Numbered from the stretch's first letter, positions 7,828 to 15,637 are shown. The stretch is DNA of 26,170 bases from JAMXLO01 sp035569235 (GCA_035569235.1 DATMND010000024.1:1-26170), one strand, 5' to 3'. Program-made: numbers and translations. The notes: a model not told the origin generated them from the letters alone.

Positions 7828-8460
7828 TCAGCCCTTCGTCACGTTCCAGAACACCACGGATGGCCCCTTCAGGATGCCGGTAACGTTGTCCCGCCAGGCC
7901 GCGCTTTGCCGGTATCCGCCGAGTGGGATGAATGGTAGCGATGCGAACGCCTGAAGTTGGTACTCCCGCTCCAGCCGCGTTTGCTCCGCCGGGTCGGTCG
8001 CGCCGAGGCACGCATCGTAAATCAGCTCAATCTTCGGATCGGTAGTCCAGCCGAACCACGCATCCTTGCCGTTGCTGCGGATGAAGTTGGCGAGCAGCGG
8101 GTCGCGGTAATCGGGGGTCGCCACGACGGACGGAAACATCGACCAGCCGCTCTTGTCGAGCGGTTCGCGGCTGGTGCGGCGCGCCTGCACCGTGGCCCAG
8201 TCCATTGCCTCATCGTCGATGTTCATGCCGGCAGATGACAAGCTGTGGGCGACAACGGAAGCAGTCGGGTTGAAGAACCAATGGTCCGTGGCGTGCAAGA
8301 GCACCATCCGCTCGCCGCTGTAGCCAGCCTTGTCCAGCATCGCCTTTATCTGGTCCGGCGTAACGATGCTCAGCGTTTTCCCGCTGCCCGCGATGGCGGG
8401 CCGTGCCAATGGCGCGGCAACAGCGGCAGCGGCCCCCAGCAAGAGGCTGCGTCGGTGCAT
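7828..8460 (-). pseudogene. Internally deleted family 5 substrate-binding protein
   Basis: The 210-residue frame starts with an apparently complete export signal (residues 1-25; RR at 3-4, Ala-rich core) followed by the usual first strand (GSGKTL). It then jumps straight into the C-terminal third of an SBP_bac_5 protein: DKAGYSGER, MDWATVQ with following REPLDK, WFGW, and the end AAWRDNVTGILKGP. Relatives are about 500-530 residues, so roughly 300 central residues are missing while the frame is kept. Start and stop are intact, so a small exported protein could still be made, but half of the two-lobe ligand site is gone. It differs from the full-length homologue at 4.4-6.0 kb, so it is not a fragment of that gene. 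The transposase remnant lies 73 bases beyond its stop. Confidence 0.75.
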
Positions 8461-8827
8461 GTCCTGTACTACTAACCTTCCAAATCACCGCAGCCCACGG
8501 TGATTTTCCGATAGACAGCCGATAACGCGCTGCGTCGCTTGACAGTATCCTTCAAGGGTCATCGCACGCAGGCGATTGCACCGGCGCAAGGCAAGGGGAA
8601 CCGCAAATAACGCAAATAACGCAAATGCAGGTTGCAGCGACATTGCCTCAAGTCTGGCCCCCTGGCCGGGCAAGCGCGCCATTTGCGTTGTTTGCGTTAT
8701 TTGCGGTTCCCCTTCCTGCTGCCTGATCCAGCCTGAAACTGACATGGCGGGGCACCCGTGCGACCCTCGCTTTGGTTTGGTTGCGGCCAACGGCTGCGCT
8801 GTGGTTCCTCCTGGTATTGGCCCAAGC
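8461..8827. other. Intergenic region dominated by a long inverted repeat
   Basis: These 367 bases separate the deleted substrate-binding protein gene from the end of the CobW-type gene. The open frames on either strand here run through the palindrome at 8593-8714 and have no domain, so I treat them as spurious. Apart from the palindrome I see no feature. Confidence 0.5.
8593..8714. repeat. Long inverted repeat A, arms built of CGCAAATAA units
   Basis: The left arm (8593-8626) and right arm (8681-8714) match as reverse complements at 33 of 34 positions around a 54-base spacer. Each arm begins with GGGGAACCGCAAAT and continues with two more near-copies of a 9-base unit (CGCAAATAA), so it is both internally tandem and inverted. 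The RNA would fold into a very stable hairpin from either strand. It lies 113 bases beyond the CobW-type stop codon. There is no transposase and no coding potential. Confidence 0.9.
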
Positions 8828-9838
8828 CTAGCGCAGCGACGACGACGCCTCCATCGCATCGCGCACCTCACACTCGATCGCTTCCAGCAGGCGCGACGGA
8901 AAATGGAGTGGCACGCCCTGCGTGATGAAGACGAGGCGCGTGGTGTAATCGGATGATGGCCAACGGTCGAGGAACACGGGTGGTGAGAAGACGTGCTGCA
9001 CGCCGTGGATCACCGCAGGATGGTCAGGCATCTCGGCGAGGTTCACCAGCCCCTTCAACCGCAGCAGGCGCGCACCGCAATGCTCGGCCAGTGCTTCGAG
9101 CAGCAGCGTCAGCGCCAGCGCGGGAACAGGACGATCGCGTTGCAGGACGAACGTCTCGATCCCATCGCTGTGCTGTGCGCGGGCAAACGGATTACTCACC
9201 GGAGCGGCAGGCAGAGTAGCGAAGCGCGCCGCAATATCGGTACCGGCGAACAGCAGTTTCGGCGCGACATCGGCGGCGACATGCTGTGGCGCGCCCGGGT
9301 TGAGCACGGCGAGGCGTTCGCGCAGTAAAGTCGCGGGCCCTGCGATGTCGGTCTTGCTCAGGAGGAGGGAGTCTGCAAGCGCAGCCTGCCGACGCGCTTC
9401 GGGGTGGCGATCGAGTGCCGCCGCGCCATGCAGCGCATCGACCACCGCAACGATGCCGTCGATGACATGATGCTGCGCGATGTCGCGATCGGTCATCAGC
9501 GCATGCAGGATCGGCGCTGGATCGGCCAACCCCGAGGTCTCGATCAGCACACGGTCATAGGCGATTTCGCCCGCCTCGCGGCGCCGGTGCAGATCGAGCA
9601 GTGTGCCGACGAGGTCGCTGCGCACCGCACAACACAGACAGCCGGTGGTCAGCGCGAGCAAGGTCTCGTCGCTGCTTTCGATCAGTTCGTGATCCAAACC
9701 GATCTCGCCGAACTCGTTGACGATGACCGCGGTGCGGGCGAATGCGGGATCGCGGAGGACGCGCGAGATCAGCGTGGACTTCCCGCTGCCGAGGAACCCG
9801 GTGACGACGGCGACCGGCACGGGTGCGGCAGGCGTCAT
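8828..9838 (-). CDS. CobW/G3E-family GTPase, putative metallochaperone
   Basis: The 336-residue protein has the G3E GTPase set: P-loop GFLGSGKST at 14-22, metal-binding CLCC at 67-70, ETSGLADP at 100-107, and SKTD at 161-164 in place of the NKxD base-recognition motif. A C-terminal CobW domain follows (from about 225). Relatives deliver Zn, Co, Ni or other metals to target enzymes using GTP. The metal and client here cannot be read; no cobalamin genes or His-rich stretch are present. It is the last gene of a minus-strand operon, starting 5 bases after the EamA stop. The longer frame upstream of ATG 9838 only reads antisense-like sequence through EamA and is discarded. Confidence 0.88.
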   Translation of the reverse strand: MTPAAPVPVAVVTGFLGSGKSTLISRVLRDPAFARTAVIVNEFGEIGLDHELIESSDETLLALTTGCLCCAVRSDLVGTLLDLHRRREAGEIAYDRVLIETSGLADPAPILHALMTDRDIAQHHVIDGIVAVVDALHGAAALDRHPEARRQAALADSLLLSKTDIAGPATLLRERLAVLNPGAPQHVAADVAPKLLFAGTDIAARFATLPAAPVSNPFARAQHSDGIETFVLQRDRPVPALALTLLLEALAEHCGARLLRLKGLVNLAEMPDHPAVIHGVQHVFSPPVFLDRWPSSDYTTRLVFITQGVPLHFPSRLLEAIECEVRDAMEASSSLR

Positions 9839-9843
9839 TGCAA

Positions 9844-10683
9844 TCAACCCGGCGCCAGCCGCAGGATCGCCGCCCCTGCCGCGATCGTGGCCGCCCCGGT
9901 CCAGCCGCGCCGTCCCGGCCGCTCGCCGAGAAACAGCCGGGCCATGACCACGCCGAACAGAATGCCAGTCTCGCGCAACGCTGCCACCGGCGCGACCGGT
10001 GCGCGGGTCATCGCCCACAGCACGAGCGAATAGGCGCCGATGCCCGCGCCTGCTCCACCCACCCCACGCGCTGTCTCATACGGGCTCGGCCAGCGCAGCG
10101 GCACGGTGCGATGCAGCCACAGCAGCGTCGGCACCGCGGAGAGCGGGAACATCCACAGCGTATAGACCAGCGGCGCTTGCGAAAGACGCACGCCGACCGC
10201 GTCGTTCAGCGTGTAGGCAGCGATCACCACGGCATTGGCGAGCGCGAACCGCACCGCCGTCGCCTCGCCCGCGACATGGCGGCGGCGCGCCAGCAGACCG
10301 ACGCCGGCACAGATCGTCGCCACGCCAAGCCACGCGGCAGCGGGCAATGCTTCGCCCAGCAGCAGCCAGGCTGCGATCAGCGTCAGCATCGGCGCAACCC
10401 CGCGCATCAGGGGATACGCAAGCGCCACGCCGCCGTGCGCATAGGCTTCGGCAATCAGCACGAAATACAGCCCGTTCAAAGCCGAGGACACCAGCAGATA
10501 GGGCAACGCCACCGCGGGCAGCAGCGGCAGGAATGGCAGCAGAACGATGGCGATCAGCGAACCGCCAACCAGCAGCAGCGCAGTCTCGCGACGGCGGTCG
10601 CCGCCGGCACGGACGACGACATTCCAACCGGCATGCAAGATCGCGGACAGCAGAACGACGCCGACGACGGGAGCGGAAAGCAC
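9844..10683 (-). CDS. EamA/DMT-family membrane transporter
   Basis: This 279-residue, very hydrophobic protein has about ten predicted membrane helices in two EamA repeats. The repeats have similar ends: PLMRGVAPMLTL in the first and ALRETGILFGVVMA in the second, each followed by an LGE motif. DMT members are exporters or importers of metabolites such as amino acids and nucleotides; the substrate is unknown. I chose GTG 10683 because it starts 2 bases after the upstream gene's TGA, suggesting translational coupling. The in-frame extension to 10815 overlaps the previous gene and is not hydrophobic. It lies inside the inner membrane between FemAB-like and CobW-type genes in the same operon. Confidence 0.87.
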   Translation of the reverse strand: MLSAPVVGVVLLSAILHAGWNVVVRAGGDRRRETALLLVGGSLIAIVLLPFLPLLPAVALPYLLVSSALNGLYFVLIAEAYAHGGVALAYPLMRGVAPMLTLIAAWLLLGEALPAAAWLGVATICAGVGLLARRRHVAGEATAVRFALANAVVIAAYTLNDAVGVRLSQAPLVYTLWMFPLSAVPTLLWLHRTVPLRWPSPYETARGVGGAGAGIGAYSLVLWAMTRAPVAPVAALRETGILFGVVMARLFLGERPGRRGWTGAATIAAGAAILRLAPG

Positions 10684-10685
10684 CG

Positions 10686-11849
10686 TCAGTCGGGCTCGGA
10701 GTCCTTGCGGAACGGCGACTGCTCCGCCAGCGCCGCCATCTCGGCACGAATGCCAGGCCGCTCGTCCTCCAGGTAGTTGGCGATTGCCCGGCGCAAGCCG
10801 GAATGCGCGATCCAATGCGCCGAATATGTCGGCCGCGGCAGGTAGCCGCGCTGGATCTTATGGCGACCCTGCGCGCCCGCCTCGACACGCTGCAATCCGT
10901 GCTCGATCGCCCAATCGATCGCACGGTAGTAGCAAAGTTCGAAGTGCAGGAATGGCCAGTCGCCGCGACAGCCCCAGTTGCGGCCGTACAGCGCCTCGCT
11001 GCCCGCCAAGTTCAGCGCGCCCGCCACCGGTTTTCCCGCGTTCTCGGCCAGCATCAGCACCACACGGTCGCCCAGCCGTTCGCCGAGCAGCGAGAAGAAC
11101 GATCGCGACAGGTAGGCCGAACCCCATTTGCGATCCACCGTCGAGCGATAGAACCGGTAGAACGCGTCCCAGTGCGCTTCCTTGATGTCGGCGCCGTTCA
11201 GCGCGTGGAATTTCAGGCCGCACGCGTTCGCATCGCGCCGCTCGCGACGCAGCACCTTGCGCTTGCGCGACGACAGCGCGGCGAGAAAGTCGTCGAAGGT
11301 CGAGTAGCCCGCATTTTCCCAGTGGAACTGCTGGCCGATGCGCTGCAGCCAGCCGGCCTCGCCAAGGCCCTGCCATTCCGCCTCGGTGCAGAACGTCACG
11401 TGCACCGACGATAGATCGAGCGAGCGGCAGGCTTTTTCCAACGCCGAGGCAAGTGTGGCGATCGGCACGCCAGCATCGGGATGGCGCAGCAGACGCGGAC
11501 CTGGCGCCGGGCTGAACGGCGCGGCGACCTGCAGCTTTGGATAGTAGTCCCCGCCGGCACGCTCCAGCGCGTTCGCCCAGCCGTGGTCGAACACGTATTC
11601 GCCATAGCTGTGCGACTTGGCATACATCGGCGCCACAGCCACCACCTGTCCCGCCTCGCCGCGCAGCACCGCGTGCTGCGGCAGCCAGCCAGTGCGCGCG
11701 TTGGCCGACCCGCTGTCCTCCATCGCGCTCAGGAAGGCGTGGCTGACGAACGGATTGTCCGCCCCGGCGCAGGCATCCCATTCCGCCGGCGAGACCTCGG
11801 CGATCTTGGTGTGCAGGGTGAGTGTGAGAGTCGCGGAACCGTCGGGCAT
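10686..11849 (-). CDS. FemAB-like / GNAT-fold protein of the COG3146 type
   Basis: The 387-residue protein is full length for the DUF482/FemAB-like family. Recognisable blocks are NPFVSHAFL (32-40), AVAPMYAKSHS with GEYVFD (71-88), HFELCYY (302-308), EAGAQG-HK (323-331) and RGYLPRPTYSAH (334-345). The fold is a double GNAT domain related to aminoacyl-tRNA-dependent peptidoglycan-bridge transferases. The family's own reaction has not been settled, and the old label (peptidoglycan biosynthesis/recognition) is weak. It has no signal peptide, so it is cytoplasmic. It starts 9 bases after the RidA-like stop and is followed 2 bases later by EamA, so the genes are surely cotranscribed. Confidence 0.85.
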   Translation of the reverse strand: MPDGSATLTLTLHTKIAEVSPAEWDACAGADNPFVSHAFLSAMEDSGSANARTGWLPQHAVLRGEAGQVVAVAPMYAKSHSYGEYVFDHGWANALERAGGDYYPKLQVAAPFSPAPGPRLLRHPDAGVPIATLASALEKACRSLDLSSVHVTFCTEAEWQGLGEAGWLQRIGQQFHWENAGYSTFDDFLAALSSRKRKVLRRERRDANACGLKFHALNGADIKEAHWDAFYRFYRSTVDRKWGSAYLSRSFFSLLGERLGDRVVLMLAENAGKPVAGALNLAGSEALYGRNWGCRGDWPFLHFELCYYRAIDWAIEHGLQRVEAGAQGRHKIQRGYLPRPTYSAHWIAHSGLRRAIANYLEDERPGIRAEMAALAEQSPFRKDSEPD

Positions 11850-11858
11850 GATGCGAGC

Positions 11859-12326
11859 TTAGTTGATCTCGAACAGACCCTCTACCTCCACGGCGGCATC
11901 GGCGGGCAGGGCCGGCACACCGATCGTCGTGCGCGCGTGGCGACCCGCCTCGTCGAACACAGCCACGGCAAGGTCTGAGGCGCCGTTCATCACCTGCGCA
12001 TGGGAGGTGAACTCGGGCAGCGAGGCGATGAAGCCGCCAAGCCGCACGACGCGCTTCACCCGATCCAGGTCGCCGCCACATGCCGACTTCAGATGCACCA
12101 GCACGTTGATGAAGCAAAGGCGCGCCGCCTCAATACCCTGGTCGAGCGACAGCCCGTTCCCGACCTTGCCGGTCACCGCGATCCGGCCATCCACCGCCGG
12201 GACCTGGCCGGACACGACGACGAGGTTCCCGGTGACCACATACGGGACGTAGTTGGCGATCGGCGGCATCGGGCGGGGGAGGGTGATGCCGAGTTCCGCC
12301 AGCTTCATGTCGATGCGACCGGGCAT
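11859..12326 (-). CDS. RidA/YjgF-family imine deaminase-like protein
   Basis: The 155-residue protein belongs to the longer RidA branch that starts with an (RL)AELGITLP segment. Conserved parts are NYVPYV with TGNLVVVSGQ (25-41), the helix around EAARLCFINVL, and ARTTIGVPALP (131-141). Arg132 there matches the substrate-carboxylate-binding arginine needed for 2-iminoacid hydrolysis in active RidA. VEVEGLFEI ends the chain as usual. Its likely role is clearing reactive enamine/imine intermediates in the cytoplasm, as a trimer (family knowledge). ATG 12326 fits the family's N-terminus best, with AAGGA about 10 bases upstream; ATG 12308 is the alternative. It heads the RidA-FemAB-EamA-CobW operon. 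Confidence 0.88.
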   Translation of the reverse strand: MPGRIDMKLAELGITLPRPMPPIANYVPYVVTGNLVVVSGQVPAVDGRIAVTGKVGNGLSLDQGIEAARLCFINVLVHLKSACGGDLDRVKRVVRLGGFIASLPEFTSHAQVMNGASDLAVAVFDEAGRHARTTIGVPALPADAAVEVEGLFEIN

Positions 12327-12367
12327 TTCTGGGGGGTCCTTCTGGGTTGGCTGCAAGTCGAAAGATG

Positions 12368-12448
12368 CACCACAAAGACACGAAGACACAAAGGTCGCCG
12401 TGTGAGCGGATTCTAAGTGCTGCTTTGTGTCTTCGTGTCTTTGTGGTG
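12368..12448. repeat. Perfect inverted repeat B with ACACRAAG units
   Basis: The left arm (12368-12393) and right arm (12423-12448) are perfect 26-base reverse complements around a 29-base spacer. Each arm is CCACAAAG, ACACGAAG, ACACAAAG in tandem, preceded by CA. On the minus strand the hairpin begins 7 bases after the NrdJ-like stop codon and ends before the RidA start, so it may act as a terminator or mRNA 3' end between the two genes (inference). Confidence 0.92.
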
Positions 12449-12455
12449 AACCTTC

Positions 12456-13961
12456 TTACTTGGAAACCACCCTGAACCCCCGTCGTCGCGCGCGCGGCGA
12501 GGCTTCAGCCGGCAGGTCCAACGGCAGCAGCGGAGCGTTGTCGCGGCTGCCGTTGCCCACGGTGTCAGCCTCTTCGACCTCGGCCTCCGGGATGTCGCGC
12601 CGGCCCAGATAGTTCGCCGCCAGATGCCGGAACGCATAGTCCAGCAGCGACGTCGCCTGCGCCACGGCGGGATCGCCTTCCACCGCTCCGGCGGGGCCGA
12701 ATCGGGTGAAGGTGAACGCCTCGACGTAGGCCTCCAGCGGCACGCCGTGTTGCAGGCCCAGGCTCACGGCGTGGGCAAAATTGTCCATCAGGCCGCGGAA
12801 GGCGGCACCTTCCTTGTGCAGGGCGATGAACATCTCGCCCAATGCGCCATCATCATATTCGCCGGTGCGCAGGAACAGCCGGTGTCCGCCGACTGCTGCC
12901 TTCTGCGTGTAGCCGGCACGGCGGGGCGGCAGTTCCCGCCTGCGGGCGGCATGGGCTGGCTGGCGCGTCAGTTCGGGTCGTGCCGGCATGGTGTGCACGA
13001 AGGGCGCCACTGCATCGTGCATTGCGATGTGCGCTGCCGCGCCGGGCGTCGGGAAGGGATCGCGGCCCGCGAGCAATTCCGCCAGCGCCGCCTCGGCCGT
13101 GAGGCCGCGCGCCGCCAGCCATGCCTTGGCATCGCGGGTCAGTCGGCCAGCCTCATCGAGCGGCGAGAACGCCGGGGAGATGCCACCGGTCTCCACGCCG
13201 AGGAGCGCATCCGCCAGTTCGGGTTCGCCTATCGATGTCAAGGCGATGTGCCGCAATCCGTCTCCTGACGCGGCGGCCTGTCGGGCGGCTTGGGCCGCTT
13301 CGTCGAGCCCGGCCACGGGCGTCTCGACCGGTGGCGCCGGCCAGTCGGGGGAGGCTGGTGCGAGGGGGCCGAACTGCCGCGCAAGCGCGCCTGACGCCGC
13401 CTCTGCACGGCCGCGCAAAATGGCAGCCAGCGCCCGCGCCACGGCAAGCGAGTTATCGGAGCCATACTCGATGCCAAGCAAGGCCAGCAGGCCGGCAAGG
13501 TTGGCCATGGTCACGGCGATCCGGCCTGCCGATGGCGAAGCCAGGGTCAGCGCGGTGACCGCCGTCTCGACCGCCTCGGCAAAGGCGGCCGAGTCGAAGC
13601 CGGCCTCGGGATCGTGGAATGAGACGAGGTTCAGGACGAAACCTGGACTTGGTCCCACCAGGCCTTGCCAGATCGGCTCCGTCGGCGCGCCGCGTCGGAG
13701 CAACAGCAGGCGGTGCAGTCGCTCTGCCAGGGGCGCCTCGATCCCGGCCCGCAAGGCCCGTTCGGCGATGGGACGAACCCAGTGATCCGCCACCTCCGCC
13801 AATGTGATCGGCCCGTCACCCGGCGCCAGTGCGGCCAGGGCGGAAGCGGCCGTATCGTCCCATGCCGCCGGCAGGGTCACCAGCCGGAAGGGCGAATCCG
13901 GATCGGCGCCCGCCATCACGCGCCGCATCCGCACGCCCTGCCATGTCCGGTTCGTCTTCAT
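12456..13961 (-). CDS. NrdJ-derived TSCPD-domain protein lacking the reductase active site
   Basis: The C-terminus of this 501-residue protein (about 341-460; RRAGYTQKAAVGGH, LRTGEYDDG, HKEGAAFR, FTFTRFGPAG) is plainly the TSCPD domain of B12-dependent class II ribonucleotide reductase. Residues about 108-200 (LNLVSFHD, then LAGLLALLGIEYGSD and LAAILRG) resemble the NrdJ segment just after the active-site NPCSE motif. That motif is absent, and so is the phosphate-binding PTGTI loop. NrdJ is usually over 900 residues. It is therefore not a working reductase; a regulatory, structural or nucleotide-sensing role is conceivable but unproven. ATG 13961 is chosen because the upstream extension is featureless; its ribosome site is poor. 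It is divergent from the NDUFA12-like gene. Confidence 0.8.
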   Translation of the reverse strand: MKTNRTWQGVRMRRVMAGADPDSPFRLVTLPAAWDDTAASALAALAPGDGPITLAEVADHWVRPIAERALRAGIEAPLAERLHRLLLLRRGAPTEPIWQGLVGPSPGFVLNLVSFHDPEAGFDSAAFAEAVETAVTALTLASPSAGRIAVTMANLAGLLALLGIEYGSDNSLAVARALAAILRGRAEAASGALARQFGPLAPASPDWPAPPVETPVAGLDEAAQAARQAAASGDGLRHIALTSIGEPELADALLGVETGGISPAFSPLDEAGRLTRDAKAWLAARGLTAEAALAELLAGRDPFPTPGAAAHIAMHDAVAPFVHTMPARPELTRQPAHAARRRELPPRRAGYTQKAAVGGHRLFLRTGEYDDGALGEMFIALHKEGAAFRGLMDNFAHAVSLGLQHGVPLEAYVEAFTFTRFGPAGAVEGDPAVAQATSLLDYAFRHLAANYLGRRDIPEAEVEEADTVGNGSRDNAPLLPLDLPAEASPRARRRGFRVVSK

Positions 13962-14078
13962 GGCTGCTATGCTAAGGCCACTGCTGCCGCTCGGAAAGCG
14001 TATTTTGGGTGTTGGACGGGGCTGGACCACAAAATCCTGTGGATGACAGGCCCTCCGCAGGTTCGTATATCACCCGGC

Positions 14079-14432
14079 ATGAACCTCGGCACCTGGCTGT
14101 TCACGATGATCAAGGGCCGGCGCGTCGGCGCCGACGCTTACGGCAACGTCTATTACGACGAGCGGCGTCCCCGCGCGGGCCGTCGGCTGCGCCGCTGGGT
14201 GGCCTATGCCGGCGCACCGGAGGCATCGCACGTGCCGCCCGAATGGCACGCCTGGCTGCATTACACCACGGATGAACCACTGGTGGAGCGGTCCCGGCGC
14301 CCGTGGGAAAAGCCACATTTGCCGAACACGACAGGCACACCGGCAGGCTATCGCCCGCCCGGCCATGACTACCAGGGCGGCAAGCGCGACCGGGCGACAG
14401 GCGACTACGAAGCCTGGACCCCGGAAAGCTGA
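14079..14432 (+). CDS. NDUFA12-like complex I accessory subunit
   Basis: This small basic protein (117 residues from ATG 14079) carries the NDUFA12/B17.2 signature: GADAYGNVYYDER near the start, RRWVAYAG, then VPPEWHAWLHY and a C-terminal PPGHDYQGGKRD. In alphaproteobacteria and mitochondria this subunit sits on the peripheral arm of NADH:ubiquinone oxidoreductase. It is a strong marker of alphaproteobacterial origin. ATG 14043 in the same frame would add 12 residues; neither start has a good Shine-Dalgarno, and I prefer the one where family proteins usually begin. It leads the mlaD-DUF2155-otsB gene run, with only 10 bases before mlaD, which matches a conserved alphaproteobacterial neighbourhood. 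Confidence 0.88.
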   Translation: MNLGTWLFTMIKGRRVGADAYGNVYYDERRPRAGRRLRRWVAYAGAPEASHVPPEWHAWLHYTTDEPLVERSRRPWEKPHLPNTTGTPAGYRPPGHDYQGGKRDRATGDYEAWTPES

Positions 14433-14442
14433 GACGGATCGC

Positions 14443-14952
14443 ATGCGCCGTCGCAGCATCGCGGAGGTGCTGACCGGAGCGATCGTGCTCCTGGTCGCCG
14501 CCGGCTTCCTCGCCTATGCCGTGGCGAATTCTGGGCGTTCCAGCGCCTCGGGCTATCCGCTGTTTGCCAAGTTCGAGCACATCGACGGACTCGGCGTCGG
14601 AGCCGATGTGCGCCTGGCGGGCGTCAAGGTTGGCAGCGTGACCGACGAGCGAATCGATCCGCTGAGTTTCCAGGCGGTGGTACGGCTGAGCGTGCGCGAC
14701 GACATCAAACTGCCGAAAGACAGCGCCGCCATCATCACGAGCGAGAGCCTGCTGGGCGGCAAATACCTCTCGCTACAGCCGGGCGGCGACGAGGCGATAT
14801 TGCAGGCGGGGCAGACCATCACCATTACCCAGTCCTCGGTCAGCATCGAGGAACTCTTGGGCAAGTTCATCTTCAGCATGACGAACGTACCGAAGCCTGC
14901 GGCTGCCGGCGCCAATCCGGGTGAGACCCAGCCAGGAGCGACTCCGAAGTGA
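14443..14952 (+). CDS. mlaD: MlaD-type phospholipid-transport protein
   Basis: The 169-residue protein has one N-terminal membrane helix (about 8-28) and a single MCE domain (about 38-117). That domain includes GLGVGADVRLAGVKVGSV (49-66) and the LLGGKYLSL block (103-111). MlaD forms a periplasmic hexamer that binds phospholipid and works with MlaE/MlaF to keep the outer membrane asymmetric. No mlaE, mlaF or mlaC is adjacent, which is usual when mlaD sits in this alphaproteobacterial cluster. ATG 14443 lies 10 bases after the NDUFA12-like stop. Its TGA overlaps the GTG start of the next gene. Confidence 0.88.
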   Translation: MRRRSIAEVLTGAIVLLVAAGFLAYAVANSGRSSASGYPLFAKFEHIDGLGVGADVRLAGVKVGSVTDERIDPLSFQAVVRLSVRDDIKLPKDSAAIITSESLLGGKYLSLQPGGDEAILQAGQTITITQSSVSIEELLGKFIFSMTNVPKPAAAGANPGETQPGATPK

Positions 14953-15170
14953 TCCCCGCCCCGCCCGCCGCATGGCCACAACCCGACGGGTCCCCGGTAT
15001 CATGCCGCGAGAAGCTGCGCATGTTGGCTGAAAACCATGCGGAACTCGCCCAGGCGCTGCAGGATGCGTTCGAGGATGCGGTGCTGATGGGTGTGGACGA
15101 ACAGGCGATGCGCCGAATACTGACGGGAATGGTCGAGGGCCTGGAATCGCCGAGACGTTCCGGGCGATGA
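14949..15170 (+). CDS. Small 73-residue conserved-looking protein
   Basis: The gene starts with GTG at 14949, in GTGA overlap with the mlaD stop, and ends in ATGA overlap with the next start. That is strong evidence that it is translated and coupled. The protein has a Pro-rich head, then an SCREKLRML helix and a second helix with ALQDAFEDAVLMG and the MRRILTGMVEGL segment. It is probably a small helical cytoplasmic protein. I do not know a named domain or function. Its fixed place between mlaD and a DUF2155 gene suggests a link to the cell envelope or to complex I (inference only). Confidence 0.72.
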   Translation: MIPAPPAAWPQPDGSPVSCREKLRMLAENHAELAQALQDAFEDAVLMGVDEQAMRRILTGMVEGLESPRRSGR

Positions 15171-15634
15171 GGCATGCGCTGGCTGCGCTGACGGTTATCA
15201 TTCTGCCGGTTGCCGCCTCGGCTCAGGCGCCGATCACCGCGGCGCCACTGATGCCACCGATCGTGCAGTATCCCGCGCAACAGCCGCCGGTCCAGACCGC
15301 GCCGCCAGGGGGGCAGCCGGTCACTCCGCCACCGAGCACATGGCTGCCGCAGACCATCGCCATGTTGCAGGTGCTGGACAAGGTGAACGCGCAAAATTCG
15401 GTGCTGACGGTGAAGGTGGGCCAGTCGGCGCAGTTCGGGTCGCTGACGATCCAGGTGCAGGCCTGCGAGATACGCCCCCCCGATCAGCCGCAGGATGCGA
15501 CCGCCTTTCTGACGATCACTGACAGCCACACCGATGCGCCTGGCTTCCGCGGCTGGCTTTTGGCAAATCACCCGTCGGTGTCGATGCTGCAGCACCCGAT
15601 CTATGACGTCCGGGTGGTGGGCTGCAAAGCCTGA
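15167..15634 (+). CDS. DUF2155-domain exported protein
   Basis: The 155-residue protein has a clear Sec signal peptide (about 1-20, ending ASAQA), a Pro/Gln-rich linker (to about 58) and a DUF2155 domain (from about 60) with MLQVLDKVNAQ, the ACEIRPP stretch, and a C-terminal HPIYDVRVVGC. Two cysteines (in QACEIRPP and VVGCKA) could form a disulfide. It should be periplasmic. The domain is alphaproteobacterial and its function is not established. The ATG overlaps the preceding stop by 4 bases, and the next gene starts 3 bases after this one ends. Confidence 0.85.
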   Translation: MRHALAALTVIILPVAASAQAPITAAPLMPPIVQYPAQQPPVQTAPPGGQPVTPPPSTWLPQTIAMLQVLDKVNAQNSVLTVKVGQSAQFGSLTIQVQACEIRPPDQPQDATAFLTITDSHTDAPGFRGWLLANHPSVSMLQHPIYDVRVVGCKA

Positions 15635-15637
15635 CCT

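Noticed and set aside
8593..8714. Repeat A read as a short CRISPR-like array because of its tandem CGCAAATAA units
   Set aside because: Units are only 9 bases, directly adjacent without spacers, and are mirrored; no cas genes are present.
8485..8956. Open frames on both strands between the deleted binding protein and CobW-type genes
   Set aside because: Both run through inverted repeat A and produce low-complexity peptides; none has a domain.
12456..13961. Annotation as a working B12-dependent ribonucleotide reductase
   Set aside because: Only the C-terminal part resembles NrdJ; the active-site NPCSE motif and the PTGTI loop are absent and the protein is about half the usual length.
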